This document shows, in pieces, positions 34,108 through 43,166 of a stretch of DNA of 64,000 nucleotides (positions are counted from its first letter, which is position 1; every line of letters begins with the position of its first letter). The DNA lies in contig JBFWRI010000004.1 of the NCBI GenBank assembly GCA_050248995.1, positions 1-64,000 of the forward strand, read 5' to 3'. The translations under genes and the position numbers were made by a program. This DNA is from JBFWRI01 sp050248995. GTDB lineage: Bacteria > Pseudomonadota > Alphaproteobacteria > JAIXQD01. The notes beneath the pieces were generated by a model, which was given only the letters and a program-made list of their open reading frames with translations, made no database searches and was not told the DNA's origin.

Positions 34108-35583
34108 TCAGCCGTATCTTTCCTGCAAGTGCGCAATCAGCGCATCGGGCCCCAGCGGTTTGCCGGTAGCTACCTCGATCAGCTTGTCGGCCGGCAGCAT
34201 GCGCCCGTGCTTATATATATGCGCCTGCAGCCAGTGGTTGGTGCTGGTCATATCACCCTTGGCCCAGTGCGCAGCCACATCTGGCACAGCGGCTTTCAGT
34301 GCCGCGCCGATCTGCGCCGCAACCATGAATCCAAGGCCATAGCACGGGAAGTAACCGATATACCCGACGAACGGGTGAATATCCTGCAGGCATCCCGTCA
34401 CGTCATCCGGCGGCGTGAAGCCCATCAGGTCTTTGCTCTGCTGGTTCCAGAATGCCGGCAGGTCGGCTGTTTTCAGCCCGTCGTTGATCAGCGCTTCTTC
34501 CACCGCGATGCGCAGGCGCAGGTGCAGCGGGTACATCACTTCGCGCGCTTCGGCGCGCACCATATCGTCGCGCGATACGGCCGTCAGATGGTCGTGCAGC
34601 GTACTGGCAGTTACCGCCTGCCCCAGCTGCGCTTCGAACTGCGGCGCCAGCCAGCTGCAGAATTCCCGGCTGCGGCCGATCACCTGTTCAGCGAACAGTG
34701 CCATACCTTCGTTGATGGTTTCACCGGCCACACCACCCATCCAGTCATCCGCCAGAACTTCCGGCAGATTCTGGTAGTAACGTCCGTGCCCGCCTTCGTG
34801 GATGATGTTCATCAGTGCGTGGCTGAAATTGTTGGGACTATAACGGTTCGTCAGCCACACTTCGCGCGGGCCGACGCGGCGACACAGCGGGTGCGCCGAA
34901 ACGCCCAGCACGCCGCGTGGCGGCACGGCGTCATAGCCCATCGCTGTCATCACATGCAGGCAGAACGCCGCCTGTTTCCCGGTATCGACCGGATGCGCGA
35001 ACAACGGCGGCGCAGTCGGCACGCCCTTGCGGTCAAGGATGGTGCGGCAGGTTTGGCCGACTTTATCAAACGTCGTCTTGATGAATTCCAGCGTGCGGCC
35101 CGGATCGTAATTATCAATCAGCGCTTCATACGGTGTAACGGCGCGGCCATATAGTGCCGACAGGTTGTCGGCCTTGATGCGCGCCATGCGGCGCTGCAGG
35201 ATAATCACGTTTTCGTGCGGTTCGCGCACCAGACTGTAATCGTTGGCGGCAACGGCGGCATGCCATGACTGCAGGCTGCGCAGGGCGGCGCCGGCGGCGG
35301 TTTCGATCAGCGACAAATCGATACCCTTGGCCTGTGCGTGCAGACGGCGCAGTTCGTCGATGCGCGTATCGCCTGTATCAGCCGGCAGCTGCGCCAATTC
35401 GGGCTGCAGGCACAGCGCGTGGAAGGTCAGCTGCTGTTTGACCATATGGCGTAGCGCGGCCGCCTTATCGGCGGTCTCATCGACTTCCAGATCCCATTCA
35501 GCGCGATAGATCTGGAGTTGGCAATGCATCAGCTGGCGCGATAGCGTCAACAGGCTTTCATGGATCGATGGTGAATTTGACAT
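34108..35583 (-). CDS. M32 family carboxypeptidase (Taq-type)
   Basis: Zinc metallocarboxypeptidase (491 aa) with the catalytic HEGGH at 262-266 (His262, Glu263, His266) in IIHEGGHGRYYQNLP. Downstream lie NEGMALFAEQVIGRS, supplying the third zinc ligand region, and the family signature of a long C-terminal helical region. Cytoplasmic; removes C-terminal residues from peptides. The start at 35583 lies within the end of the SURF1 gene (26-base overlap); a start 7 codons up is possible. Confidence 0.93.
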   Translation of the reverse strand: MSNSPSIHESLLTLSRQLMHCQLQIYRAEWDLEVDETADKAAALRHMVKQQLTFHALCLQPELAQLPADTGDTRIDELRRLHAQAKGIDLSLIETAAGAALRSLQSWHAAVAANDYSLVREPHENVIILQRRMARIKADNLSALYGRAVTPYEALIDNYDPGRTLEFIKTTFDKVGQTCRTILDRKGVPTAPPLFAHPVDTGKQAAFCLHVMTAMGYDAVPPRGVLGVSAHPLCRRVGPREVWLTNRYSPNNFSHALMNIIHEGGHGRYYQNLPEVLADDWMGGVAGETINEGMALFAEQVIGRSREFCSWLAPQFEAQLGQAVTASTLHDHLTAVSRDDMVRAEAREVMYPLHLRLRIAVEEALINDGLKTADLPAFWNQQSKDLMGFTPPDDVTGCLQDIHPFVGYIGYFPCYGLGFMVAAQIGAALKAAVPDVAAHWAKGDMTSTNHWLQAHIYKHGRMLPADKLIEVATGKPLGPDALIAHLQERYG

Positions 35584-36274
35584 TGCGCCTCGTCCCAACA
35601 ACATACATCACAACCGCCGCAATGGCGAGAGCCAGCCATGTCAGCGCATACACAAGGTGGTTGTTGCGGAATTCAAGAATCAACTGGCCGCCAACCGGCG
35701 GCGCATCGCCTAGCCGGTCGGCATACAACACCAGCGGCGACACAGGTGCATCAAGGCGCGCGGCGATTTCGGCCGGATCGAGGTGATATAGTTTATTAAG
35801 ACCGGGCGGGTTGGCGAGCGTGAAGAAGTTGCGTTTGGGCGGGATGCCCAGCGTGCCGGAAATAGTCTCGATATTCGCGCTACCGTTCGGCGGCGGTGTC
35901 CAGTCGTCGGGCACCCAGCCAAGATCGACTAGCACGACGATACCGGTGGCGCCGCTGCCCGTTGGCACAACCATCGGCACGATCCAGTCATGACCTAGCT
36001 GGCCTTCATAGGTCTGCGTCAACAGCTCGAATCCTTCGCTGCGGTTTATCGACCCTGTCAGGATCGCGCGGCGAAAGTTCAGGTCTTCAACCGGCCCGTT
36101 CATGGTGGTGACCGGTGCGGCCTGCTGCCGCTGGGCGACTGTATTGATAAGCTCGGTCTTCCAGCCGAGGCGGTAAAACTGCCAGAAACTGAGCGCCAGC
36201 AACGCCACGACGGCAAACGCCACCGCCAGCGCTGCGGGCGAGAACGGCAGTTTATAGGTTGGCACGGCTGTCAC
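35558..36274 (-). CDS. SURF1 family cytochrome oxidase assembly protein
   Basis: Inner-membrane protein (238 aa) with two terminal membrane helices (about 12-32 and 207-227) and the SURF1 patterns FRRAILTGSINRSEGFELLT, VVLVDLGWVPDDW and RNNHLVYALTWLALA. SURF1 supports heme a insertion into subunit I. The start is GTG at 36274, overlapping the stop of the DUF983 gene. Third gene of coxC-DUF983-SURF1. Confidence 0.95.
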   Translation of the reverse strand: MTAVPTYKLPFSPAALAVAFAVVALLALSFWQFYRLGWKTELINTVAQRQQAAPVTTMNGPVEDLNFRRAILTGSINRSEGFELLTQTYEGQLGHDWIVPMVVPTGSGATGIVVLVDLGWVPDDWTPPPNGSANIETISGTLGIPPKRNFFTLANPPGLNKLYHLDPAEIAARLDAPVSPLVLYADRLGDAPPVGGQLILEFRNNHLVYALTWLALAIAAVVMYVVGTRRNVKFTIDP

Positions 36275-36612
36275 TTAAATAACTCCGGCTGTTGGCGGTA
36301 CTGGATGTGCATGACCAGCGACTGGGCCGGGGCCAGCAGCCCCAGCGTACCGGCCAGCACCACGACACTCCATATAAGGGCGTGAAGCCACATCGGCCAG
36401 TCGGTTGCCATGCCAACAAAAATGGCCATTGGCGTGACCACGGCGCCAAGAATGAAGATAAGGAAAACAGCGGGGCCGTCGGCACGTTCCAGCTTCGTCA
36501 GGTCCAACCCACACGCCGGGCACGCCTTGTCAATGCGGCCAAGGCCATGCATGACTTTCACTTTATCACACCGCGGACAGCAGCCGCTGATGGCTCTAGT
36601 GAACTGCGACAA
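36271..36612 (-). CDS. DUF983 zinc-ribbon membrane protein
   Basis: About 113 aa: a double-CxxC zinc ribbon (CCPRCDKVKVMHGLGRIDKACPACGLD) followed by two hydrophobic helices (about 50-70 and 78-98). DUF983 proteins regularly sit between coxC and SURF1 in alphaproteobacteria; function is unknown but presumably linked to oxidase assembly. No ATG is available near the expected start. TTG at 36612 or GTG at 36618 would give a normal-length protein with a 14- to 20-base overlap with coxC. Confidence 0.88.
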   Translation of the reverse strand: MSQFTRAISGCCPRCDKVKVMHGLGRIDKACPACGLDLTKLERADGPAVFLIFILGAVVTPMAIFVGMATDWPMWLHALIWSVVVLAGTLGLLAPAQSLVMHIQYRQQPELFK

Positions 36613-37462
36613 TACCACCGGCGCCGCCCCACCAATAGATTGAGACGAACAGGAACAGCCACACAACGTCGACGAAGTGCCAGTACCATGCAGCCGCCTC
36701 AAAACCGAAATGGCTGTCTGGCGTGAAGTGACCCTTGATTGTGCGGAAGTAGCAGACGATCAGGAAGATGGTGCCGATCAGAACGTGGAAGCCGTGGAAT
36801 CCTGTGGCCATAAAGAAGGTCGATGCATAGATACCGTCAACAAAGTTAAAGGGCGCATGAACATATTCATACGCCTGGAACCCGGTGAACAATACACCCA
36901 AGGCGATCGTGTACGCCAGCGCCTTGCCCGCTTCCTTCATCTTGTTTTCCAGGATGGCGTGGTGCGCCCATGTACAGGTTGTGCCCGACAACAGCAGGAT
37001 GATCGTCATCATGAACGGCAGGTCGAATGGGTCGATGACTTTCTGGCCCGGCGGCGGCCACACGCCACCGATCGATTCAACCGGGAACAACGCTGACGAG
37101 AAGAATGCCCAGAAGAAAGCGAAGAAGAACATCACTTCCGACGTGATGAACAACGCCATGCCGTAACGCAGCCCCTTCTTGGCGAACGCTGTGTGCACGC
37201 GCTCAACAACGGCTTCCTTGATGATGTCGCGCCACCAGAACCACATCACGGCGATAACAGCCGCAAGGCCAATGTACACTTCGGTCATGCCGAATTTAAG
37301 ACCGCTCCATTCGACCTTATGCATCATCAGCACGGCACTGATAGCCAACAGGCCCGCCGCGAAGGCACCAACCAGCGGCCAGATGCTGGGGTTCACCATA
37401 TGGTACGGGTGCTTGGTACCGGTATCTTCGTAAGCGGCACCGGTTGGTTGGTGGTCAGACAT
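36596..37462 (-). CDS. coxC: Cytochrome c oxidase subunit III
   Basis: Seven-helix subunit III (288 aa) with family signatures FFWAFFSSALFPVESIGGVWPPPG and FYMATGFHGFHVLIGT-like FFMATGFHGFHVLIGTIFL, ending WYWHFVDVVWLFLFVSIYWWGG. The start at 37462 (MSDHQPTGAAYED) has GGAG 6 bases upstream. It heads the minus-strand coxC-DUF983-SURF1 operon, apart from coxB-coxA on the other strand. Confidence 0.97.
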   Translation of the reverse strand: MSDHQPTGAAYEDTGTKHPYHMVNPSIWPLVGAFAAGLLAISAVLMMHKVEWSGLKFGMTEVYIGLAAVIAVMWFWWRDIIKEAVVERVHTAFAKKGLRYGMALFITSEVMFFFAFFWAFFSSALFPVESIGGVWPPPGQKVIDPFDLPFMMTIILLLSGTTCTWAHHAILENKMKEAGKALAYTIALGVLFTGFQAYEYVHAPFNFVDGIYASTFFMATGFHGFHVLIGTIFLIVCYFRTIKGHFTPDSHFGFEAAAWYWHFVDVVWLFLFVSIYWWGGAGGIVAVH

Positions 37463-37610
37463 GTAAGCTCCAGGGCAATGAATTGCGCCTAAATTAACCT
37501 GCATCTGGGCTCTTTGCTAGTCCCCAGTGCCACGCACCAACGCGTTTATTTGCTTGAAAACATGCGCGTTCGGGGTGCAGGATGCCCCCAATTAAAAGCA
37601 AAGTGATTTT

Positions 37611-38237
37611 ATGACAGACAATACAACCCCCACCGTACCCGCCACTGCAGAAGTTGCAGCCAAACCGCCGGAGAATAGAATTGGCACCGTTGGGGCGCTG
37701 CGCTTTTTCTCGAACGCGCCGGTTATCCCGCTCGGCCTGCGTCTGGATGAACCCTTCCTGGCGCTGGGCGGTGCCATTGCTACCGCATCGTGTTTTCTGG
37801 CTATGGGATCTAAAAACCCCAAGCTCTCCCCAGACAAGGCGGATACTATACAGCGCCGCGCGTTTACTCTGGGTGCCGCCGGCGCCGTTTGCTATGCTCT
37901 TACAGGTGCGACCAATCCTGAAGAATTCTGGATGATGGGAGCTGCCGGCGTTATTGCAATTCCAGCCAACATGGCTGCTGCGCAGAAAAAGCCGAATTGG
38001 GTCACATTCGGGCTGAAGCCGTTCACCGCATCGGCTATTTACAGCATCCCCATGTCAACGCTTGTTGCGTGGCAAACCCATAAAATCGGTGAACAATTAC
38101 AGGCCGGCGCCGCTACACCTTTCGATTTCGCGATGGCCTGTATTGCCGCCACAGCCTCGGCCACCATTACAGCGTTGATCTGGCGCTCAAATCCCTTATC
38201 ATCAAAAGAAAAGCCACAGACACCAAAAGCGCCATAA
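37611..38237 (+). CDS. Unknown membrane protein
   Basis: 208-residue protein with a disordered Thr/Pro/Ala-rich N-terminus and four or five moderately hydrophobic segments, e.g. about residues 48-67, 84-98, 107-122, 138-152 and 171-190. I do not recognise it. The start is preceded by a weak AGTGA. It lies between coxC and coxB, which are divergent, together with two further unknown genes; a role with the oxidase is possible only by position. Confidence 0.65.
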   Translation: MTDNTTPTVPATAEVAAKPPENRIGTVGALRFFSNAPVIPLGLRLDEPFLALGGAIATASCFLAMGSKNPKLSPDKADTIQRRAFTLGAAGAVCYALTGATNPEEFWMMGAAGVIAIPANMAAAQKKPNWVTFGLKPFTASAIYSIPMSTLVAWQTHKIGEQLQAGAATPFDFAMACIAATASATITALIWRSNPLSSKEKPQTPKAP

Positions 38238-38308
38238 AATAACCAAAAAAACTTGTTACTGGAACGCAGGTTTGTCATAACACCGCAATATCTTTTAAGG
38301 AGAAGAAT

Positions 38309-38674
38309 ATGAAGATTAGCTCCCTTGCTCTGATTACTGCCGCCCTGATCGCAGTACCCGCGGTCGCCGGTACGATGACCTACAACGATGGCGCCACTAA
38401 GTGGGAAAGTACCGGGTGCACACCCCCGTCAAAACCGATGTTCGCCAACACAACATCAGGCGACAAACAGGCCAACACCCTGAACGCCAACAACGAAGCG
38501 TATAATGAGTGGACCCGCAGCGTTCAGGCTTACCTGCAATGCGTGGCGAAGGAAGCCAATGCCGACATGCAGGGCGTAAACAACGGCATCACCGCCCAGC
38601 TGCAACAGGTCAACCAGGCGTGGCAGAACGAGCTGAACCAGCAGGCAACCGCCATGACCCAGCGCAATCGCTAG
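38309..38674 (+). CDS. Unknown secreted protein, Asn/Gln-rich
   Basis: 121-residue protein with a clean signal peptide (residues 1-20, ending VPAVAG) and a mature part rich in Asn, Gln, Ala and Thr. Two Cys occur (in TGCTPPSKP and YLQCVAKEA), which could pair. The last half is predicted helical (NGITAQLQQVNQAWQNELNQQ). An excellent AAGGAG precedes the start. A possible promoter TTGTTA-N17-CATAAC lies about 30-60 bases upstream. No family recognised. Confidence 0.8.
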   Translation: MKISSLALITAALIAVPAVAGTMTYNDGATKWESTGCTPPSKPMFANTTSGDKQANTLNANNEAYNEWTRSVQAYLQCVAKEANADMQGVNNGITAQLQQVNQAWQNELNQQATAMTQRNR

Positions 38675-38764
38675 ACTTTACAAATCAGGTAGTTACAAGA
38701 ATACCGATTACTTGTGCCGCCGGTTGCTAGACTGGCGGCATAGTTTTTTAAAGTGATATTTTGA

Positions 38765-39550
38765 ATGAATGTTCAGACAACCCAGCTAGATGGCCCATCC
38801 TCAGAACTTGTCAAAAAAGGCGGGCGCAGCCACCTGTTCAAAGCCAATCTGGCGTTCATGTGCGCGAACCTTGTTGCAGTTGCGGGCGGCATAGCGACAC
38901 AAAACTGGCTTATCGTTGGCGGCGGTGTCGCTGGTCTTCTGAACAACGCATGCGTGTTTTATAGCCGCCGTAAAGGTCTTTCTGACGAAGAGGTCGAGGC
39001 GTGGATACGGCGCGGCGCAATGTTCGCAACCGCACAAGGCGTTCTCAACTTGGGTGCGGGCCTTGGTGTGTTCGGCGGCGGCATCAATCTTGGCGCGCTG
39101 GGCCTTGGCGTGTTCGGCACCGCTGGCAGTGCCATTTTTTGGCGGAAGCCGAGGCCGCCGGAAGACGCACCGAAATCAATCATGCTCCAGTTCCCGAATG
39201 CGATTGCACAGGCGGTAAAAGCCCGCTCACTGGCCCCGCTGAAAAACTGGCGCAGTGAAAACGAACTTATCAGCGCCCTCGGGTCATCGGTTACGCAACT
39301 CAGCATGAAGCCGCTGGCAAAGTGGTGGCACCATATCGACCCGCCGAAAGTTGCAGGCACACTTTACTACCCGTCAGGCGCCTCACCCTTTGCTGCGGTC
39401 TTCGACAGCGGCGGCGATGTGAACAAACTTATCACCATGCTGGCTATGGGCGTCCTGTTTACAGGCGGCAATATCCTGACGGCCATGTCTGACCTCAGCC
39501 GCGGGAAAACACGAAAACAAGTGGTTTTAGAGCAACAAACCCCGTCATAA
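38765..39550 (+). CDS. Unknown membrane protein
   Basis: 261 residues with hydrophobic segments at about 28-62, 88-120 and 222-242, the second very glycine-rich (LNLGAGLGVFGGGINLGALG). The middle is soluble, with a conserved-looking WRSENELI...WWHHIDPPKVAGTLYYPSGASPF region. Unrecognised. The start has no obvious ribosome-binding site. It sits just upstream of coxB. Confidence 0.65.
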   Translation: MNVQTTQLDGPSSELVKKGGRSHLFKANLAFMCANLVAVAGGIATQNWLIVGGGVAGLLNNACVFYSRRKGLSDEEVEAWIRRGAMFATAQGVLNLGAGLGVFGGGINLGALGLGVFGTAGSAIFWRKPRPPEDAPKSIMLQFPNAIAQAVKARSLAPLKNWRSENELISALGSSVTQLSMKPLAKWWHHIDPPKVAGTLYYPSGASPFAAVFDSGGDVNKLITMLAMGVLFTGGNILTAMSDLSRGKTRKQVVLEQQTPS

Positions 39551-39641
39551 TGGGCTTTTTCCACTAACCGAGAGCGCTTCCCCCGCCTTAAAAACCGGCT
39601 TATATTCGCCCCAACACAAAAACCCCCTGTTGGAGCATCCT

Positions 39642-40529
39642 GTGAATCGTCTGTTTGGCCTGTTTTTAACCGCGCTTTCCTTCCTGACACTCCCTGCCGC
39701 CGCCCAGACCGCCGCCAGCGAGTTTGAGCCGGTTGATAAGGGCCTGAACCTCATCCCGGCCGCCAGCCCCATGAAGCACATGATCCACGATTTCCATAAC
39801 GAGCTGCTGATCATCATATTTGCGATTAGCATCTTTGTTCTGGCTCTGCTGATTTACACGATTGTGCGTTACCACCACCGCGTGAACAAGACGCCCAGCA
39901 CCACAACCCACAACACGCTGCTGGAAGTCATCTGGACGGCCATTCCGGTCATCATCCTGATCATCATCATCATTCCGTCATTCAAGGTTTTGTATTATCA
40001 GGAGCGGATTCCCGAAGACGCGATGATCATCAAGGCCGAAGGCCGCCAGTGGTACTGGACGTATGAATACCCAGACGCCGGCATCAAGTTCGATGCCCGC
40101 GGCCTGTGGGATACGGCACAAACAACCGACGAAGACGCCCTGAAGCTGGCTGCCGAAAGCCGCGCCAACTGGCTGATCAACAATGGCGACCCGCGCCGCC
40201 TGCTGGAAACCGACAACCGCGTTGTATTGCCCGTGGATACCAATATCCGCGTGCAAATCACAGGTGCTGACGTTATCCATGCGTGGGCCGTGCCGGCGTT
40301 TGGCGTCAAGCGCGACGCCCAGCCGGGCCGCCTGAACGAAACATGGTTCCGCGCCGAAAAAGAAGGTGTGTTCTATGGCCAGTGCAGCGAAATCTGCGGT
40401 ACCGGCCACGGCTTCATGCCGATCGCCATCGAGATCGTCTCGAAGGAGCGTTACGCCCAATGGCTTGAAGAAGCGAAACAAAAATTCGCCATGGATCCCC
40501 AGCCTACCACTACCCCCCAACAGAACTAA
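39642..40529 (+). CDS. coxB: Cytochrome c oxidase subunit II
   Basis: CuA-bearing subunit II (295 aa) with a signal peptide (residues 1-22, ending PAAAQ), two membrane helices (about 55-76 and 94-113) and a periplasmic cupredoxin domain. All CuA ligands are present: His213, Cys248, Glu250, Cys252, His256 and Met259 (CSEICGTGHGFM). The start is GTG at 39642, with GGAG 6 bases upstream; a TTG four codons earlier overlaps that site. Followed after 21 bases by coxA. Confidence 0.97.
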   Translation: MNRLFGLFLTALSFLTLPAAAQTAASEFEPVDKGLNLIPAASPMKHMIHDFHNELLIIIFAISIFVLALLIYTIVRYHHRVNKTPSTTTHNTLLEVIWTAIPVIILIIIIIPSFKVLYYQERIPEDAMIIKAEGRQWYWTYEYPDAGIKFDARGLWDTAQTTDEDALKLAAESRANWLINNGDPRRLLETDNRVVLPVDTNIRVQITGADVIHAWAVPAFGVKRDAQPGRLNETWFRAEKEGVFYGQCSEICGTGHGFMPIAIEIVSKERYAQWLEEAKQKFAMDPQPTTTPQQN

Positions 40530-40550
40530 TTCAGTATCAGAGGAAGTCTT

Positions 40551-42155
40551 ATGTCAGCCGCGCACGATCATCATCACGACGACCATCACGACCACAAGCC
40601 GCCGTTCTTCAAGCGCTGGTTCATGTCGACCAACCACAAGGACATCGGCACACTGTACCTGATTTTTTCGGTGGTTGCGGGCCTGATCGGCGGCGGCTTC
40701 TCAGTACTGATGCGCGCCGAACTGTCGGCCCCCGGCATGCAATTCCTGGCCGACGGCCAGATGTGGAATGTGATTATCACCGCGCACGGCCTGATTATGG
40801 TGTTCTTCGTCGTCATGCCCGCCCTGATCGGCGGTTTTGGCAACTGGCTGCTGCCGATGATGATTGGTGCGCCGGATATGGCTTTTCCGCGCCTGAATAA
40901 CATCTCGTTCTGGCTGTTGATCCCGGCTTTCGGCCTGCTGCTGGGTAGCGCCTTCGTCGGCACTGGCGCTGGCACGGGCTGGACGGTGTATCCGCCGTTG
41001 TCAGCGGCGCTTGGCCATGGCGGTCCTTCGGTGGATATGGCGATCTTCGCGCTCCACCTTGCGGGGGCGTCATCCATCCTTGGTGCGCTGAATTTCATCA
41101 CCACCATCTTCAATATGCGCGCCCCAGGCATGACGCTGCACAAGATGCCGCTGTTCGTGTGGGGTATGCTGGTCACCGCATTCCTGCTGCTGCTGGCCGT
41201 GCCCGTCCTTGGCGGCGCCATCACCATGCTGCTGACCGACCGCAATTTCGGTACCGCCTTCTTCGATCCGGCCGGCGGTGGCGACCCGCTGCTGTTCCAG
41301 CACCTGTTCTGGTTCTTCGGCCACCCCGAAGTGTACATCATGATTTTGCCGGCCTTCGGCATCATCAGCCAGATCGTCAGCACATTCAGCCGGAAACCGG
41401 TGTTCGGTTATCTGGGCATGGCATATGCGATGGTTGCCATCGGCTTTGTTGGCTTCATCGTGTGGGCGCACCACATGTACACGGTAGGCATGGGCGTTGA
41501 CGTGCGCGCTTACTTCACAGCCGCCACACTGATTATCGCAGTGCCGACCGGCATCAAGATCTTCAGCTGGATTGCCACGATGTGGGGTGGTTCAATCGAA
41601 CTGAAAACACCTATGCTGTGGGCGATCGGGTTCATCTTCTTGTTCACCGTTGGCGGCGTGACGGGCGTCGTGCTGGCGAATGCCGGCATCGATACCGTGA
41701 TGCACGATACCTATTACGTTGTCGCGCACTTCCATTATGTGCTGTCGCTGGGCGCTGTGTTTGCAATCTTCGCGGGTATCTATTACTGGATCGGCAAGAT
41801 GAGCGGCCGGCAGTATCCCGAATGGGCCGGTAAGCTGCACTTCTGGGCAACGTTTGTCGGTGTGAACCTGACGTTCTTCCCGCAGCACTTTTTGGGCCTG
41901 CAGGGCATGCCACGCCGCATCCCCGATTATCCGGATGCGTACCAGTACTGGAACCACATCAGCTCGTTCGGCAGCTACATCTCATTCGGCGCGTCGGTGT
42001 TTTTCGTGTTCCTGATGATTTACACGCTGAAGTTCGGCCGCAAGGTTGACGGCGATTACTGGAACACCAAGGCCTATCACATCGAAACGCTGGAATGGAC
42101 CGTACCGTCACCGGCTCCGTTCCATACGTTTGAAACCCAGCCACGGATGAAGTAA
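40551..42155 (+). CDS. coxA: Cytochrome c oxidase subunit I (aa3-type)
   Basis: Twelve-helix catalytic subunit (534 aa) carrying heme a, heme a3 and CuB. It has the His-rich N-terminus, FWFFGHPEVYIMILPAFGIISQI with the cross-linked His/Tyr pair, VWAHHMYTVGMGVD and THYYVV-type DTYYVVAHFHYVLS. AGGAAG precedes the start. The stop shares a base with the next gene (TAATG), so a small unknown protein is translated right behind it. Confidence 0.98.
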   Translation: MSAAHDHHHDDHHDHKPPFFKRWFMSTNHKDIGTLYLIFSVVAGLIGGGFSVLMRAELSAPGMQFLADGQMWNVIITAHGLIMVFFVVMPALIGGFGNWLLPMMIGAPDMAFPRLNNISFWLLIPAFGLLLGSAFVGTGAGTGWTVYPPLSAALGHGGPSVDMAIFALHLAGASSILGALNFITTIFNMRAPGMTLHKMPLFVWGMLVTAFLLLLAVPVLGGAITMLLTDRNFGTAFFDPAGGGDPLLFQHLFWFFGHPEVYIMILPAFGIISQIVSTFSRKPVFGYLGMAYAMVAIGFVGFIVWAHHMYTVGMGVDVRAYFTAATLIIAVPTGIKIFSWIATMWGGSIELKTPMLWAIGFIFLFTVGGVTGVVLANAGIDTVMHDTYYVVAHFHYVLSLGAVFAIFAGIYYWIGKMSGRQYPEWAGKLHFWATFVGVNLTFFPQHFLGLQGMPRRIPDYPDAYQYWNHISSFGSYISFGASVFFVFLMIYTLKFGRKVDGDYWNTKAYHIETLEWTVPSPAPFHTFETQPRMK

Positions 42156-42424
42156 TGGCTATTGATCTCAAAACTGCAGATCACGACGCACTGCTTGCTT
42201 ATTTCACCGATCTGCAAGCTGGCGTAGCTGAAGACCCGCAAGCACGCCTGTTGCGCGAAGCTGCAGGCCAGATGACCCTGCAGGAAATCTGTGATGATGT
42301 GCGTCGCTTTGTTGATAGCGGTGAATTCCTTGGCGTCGTTGATCTATGTGCCGAGCATCCGGGCAACACAACGCCCGCGCATCGTCGCCGCTTTGATGAC
42401 TACATCTGCGACAACAGCAACTAG
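42155..42424 (+). CDS. Small unknown protein 1 behind coxA
   Basis: 89-residue acidic soluble protein without recognisable domain; helix-rich, two Cys near the C-terminus and one at DLCAEH. Its start overlaps the coxA stop by one base, giving strong support for translation. First of four short genes filling 42.2-43.2 kb on this strand. Confidence 0.65.
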   Translation: MAIDLKTADHDALLAYFTDLQAGVAEDPQARLLREAAGQMTLQEICDDVRRFVDSGEFLGVVDLCAEHPGNTTPAHRRRFDDYICDNSN

Positions 42425-42431
42425 AGGCACT

Positions 42432-42626
42432 ATGTCAGATGAGATAACTGATATCGACCGGACGATTAAAACGGGTGTCGCCGAGGCCATGGCAGCACCA
42501 ACAGATAGCCCCGAGTTCCGTCAGGCTGTCAGCCGTGTGCAGCAAGCAGCAGCGCGTCGGGTTCAACTGACTGAGCCACCGCAATTCAAGCGTATCGAGG
42601 CCATTCTCGGCATTAAACTAGGGTAG
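42432..42626 (+). CDS. Small unknown protein 2
   Basis: 64-residue soluble protein (MSDEITDIDRTIKTGVAEAM...), helical, with no Cys or Trp. It starts 7 bases after the preceding stop. A longer frame through the same region from 42291 is unlikely because it overlaps the upstream gene. No family recognised. Confidence 0.55.
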   Translation: MSDEITDIDRTIKTGVAEAMAAPTDSPEFRQAVSRVQQAAARRVQLTEPPQFKRIEAILGIKLG

Positions 42627-42630
42627 TTAA

Positions 42631-42906
42631 ATGATACCTTCTGATCTTACCGATGCGATTGATCGTCACCTTGCCGGTGACCGCCAAGCCCATCACGATA
42701 TCTATTACGCAACGCAGGGACATGCCGAGTCGATGAAAGCATTCCTGCTGGCCCGGGCTGCTTCGCGTACCGCACAGGGTAAACGTCAGCAGCGCATGGT
42801 TGAACAGGCAAAAGAAATTGCCGCCCACCGCCCGCAAGGTTACCGCCTGCGGCGCAGCAAGGCCGTGAGCCGCGCCCGTGCACTGTTAAGGGAGCTTGGC
42901 CGATGA
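42631..42906 (+). CDS. Small unknown basic protein 3
   Basis: 91-residue basic helical protein (SRTAQGKRQQRMVEQAKEIA..., RLRRSKAVSRARALLRELGR) that could bind nucleic acid, judged by charge only. It begins 4 bases after the previous stop and overlaps the next gene by 4 bases. Confidence 0.6.
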   Translation: MIPSDLTDAIDRHLAGDRQAHHDIYYATQGHAESMKAFLLARAASRTAQGKRQQRMVEQAKEIAAHRPQGYRLRRSKAVSRARALLRELGR

Positions 42907-43166
42907 GACGTCCTATGAAGATGACTGAACGCCGCCAGCGCGCGCTGGCCGCCGCCGAAGCCAAGATCAACGAACTGGCAAAGCTGCCGCTCAGTATTAT
43001 CGATCACCGTATGCGTATGGCGCGCCAGCGCCTGTCGAATGCTTTCCTGAACCCAAGTTCAGCGCCAATGGCACCGAACGAAGTCGGTCTTGTGCGGCAT
43101 GATATCGCCCTGCTGGCCACTGCAAAATTACGGCGCCTGCAGCAGCTGGCGCAAAGGCCGCGCTAG
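42903..43166 (+). CDS. Small unknown basic protein 4
   Basis: 87-residue very basic helical protein (RRPMKMTERRQRALAAAEAKI...; ending LRRLQQLAQRPR). Overlap of 4 bases with the preceding gene. Its stop abuts the end of the opposite-strand dehydratase gene. Unrecognised. Confidence 0.6.
   Translation: MRRPMKMTERRQRALAAAEAKINELAKLPLSIIDHRMRMARQRLSNAFLNPSSAPMAPNEVGLVRHDIALLATAKLRRLQQLAQRPR

Noticed and set aside
34129..35154. 341-codon frame antisense to the M32 carboxypeptidase
   Set aside because: Pure shadow of a well-supported gene; high-GC third-position effect gives long antisense frames.
40586..41383. 265-codon frame antisense to coxA
   Set aside because: Shadow of cytochrome oxidase subunit I, no own signals.
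42291..42626. 111-codon frame starting inside the first small gene after coxA
   Set aside because: The N-terminal part overlaps another frame; the internal start at 42432 gives a simple co-directional gene with a 7-base gap.
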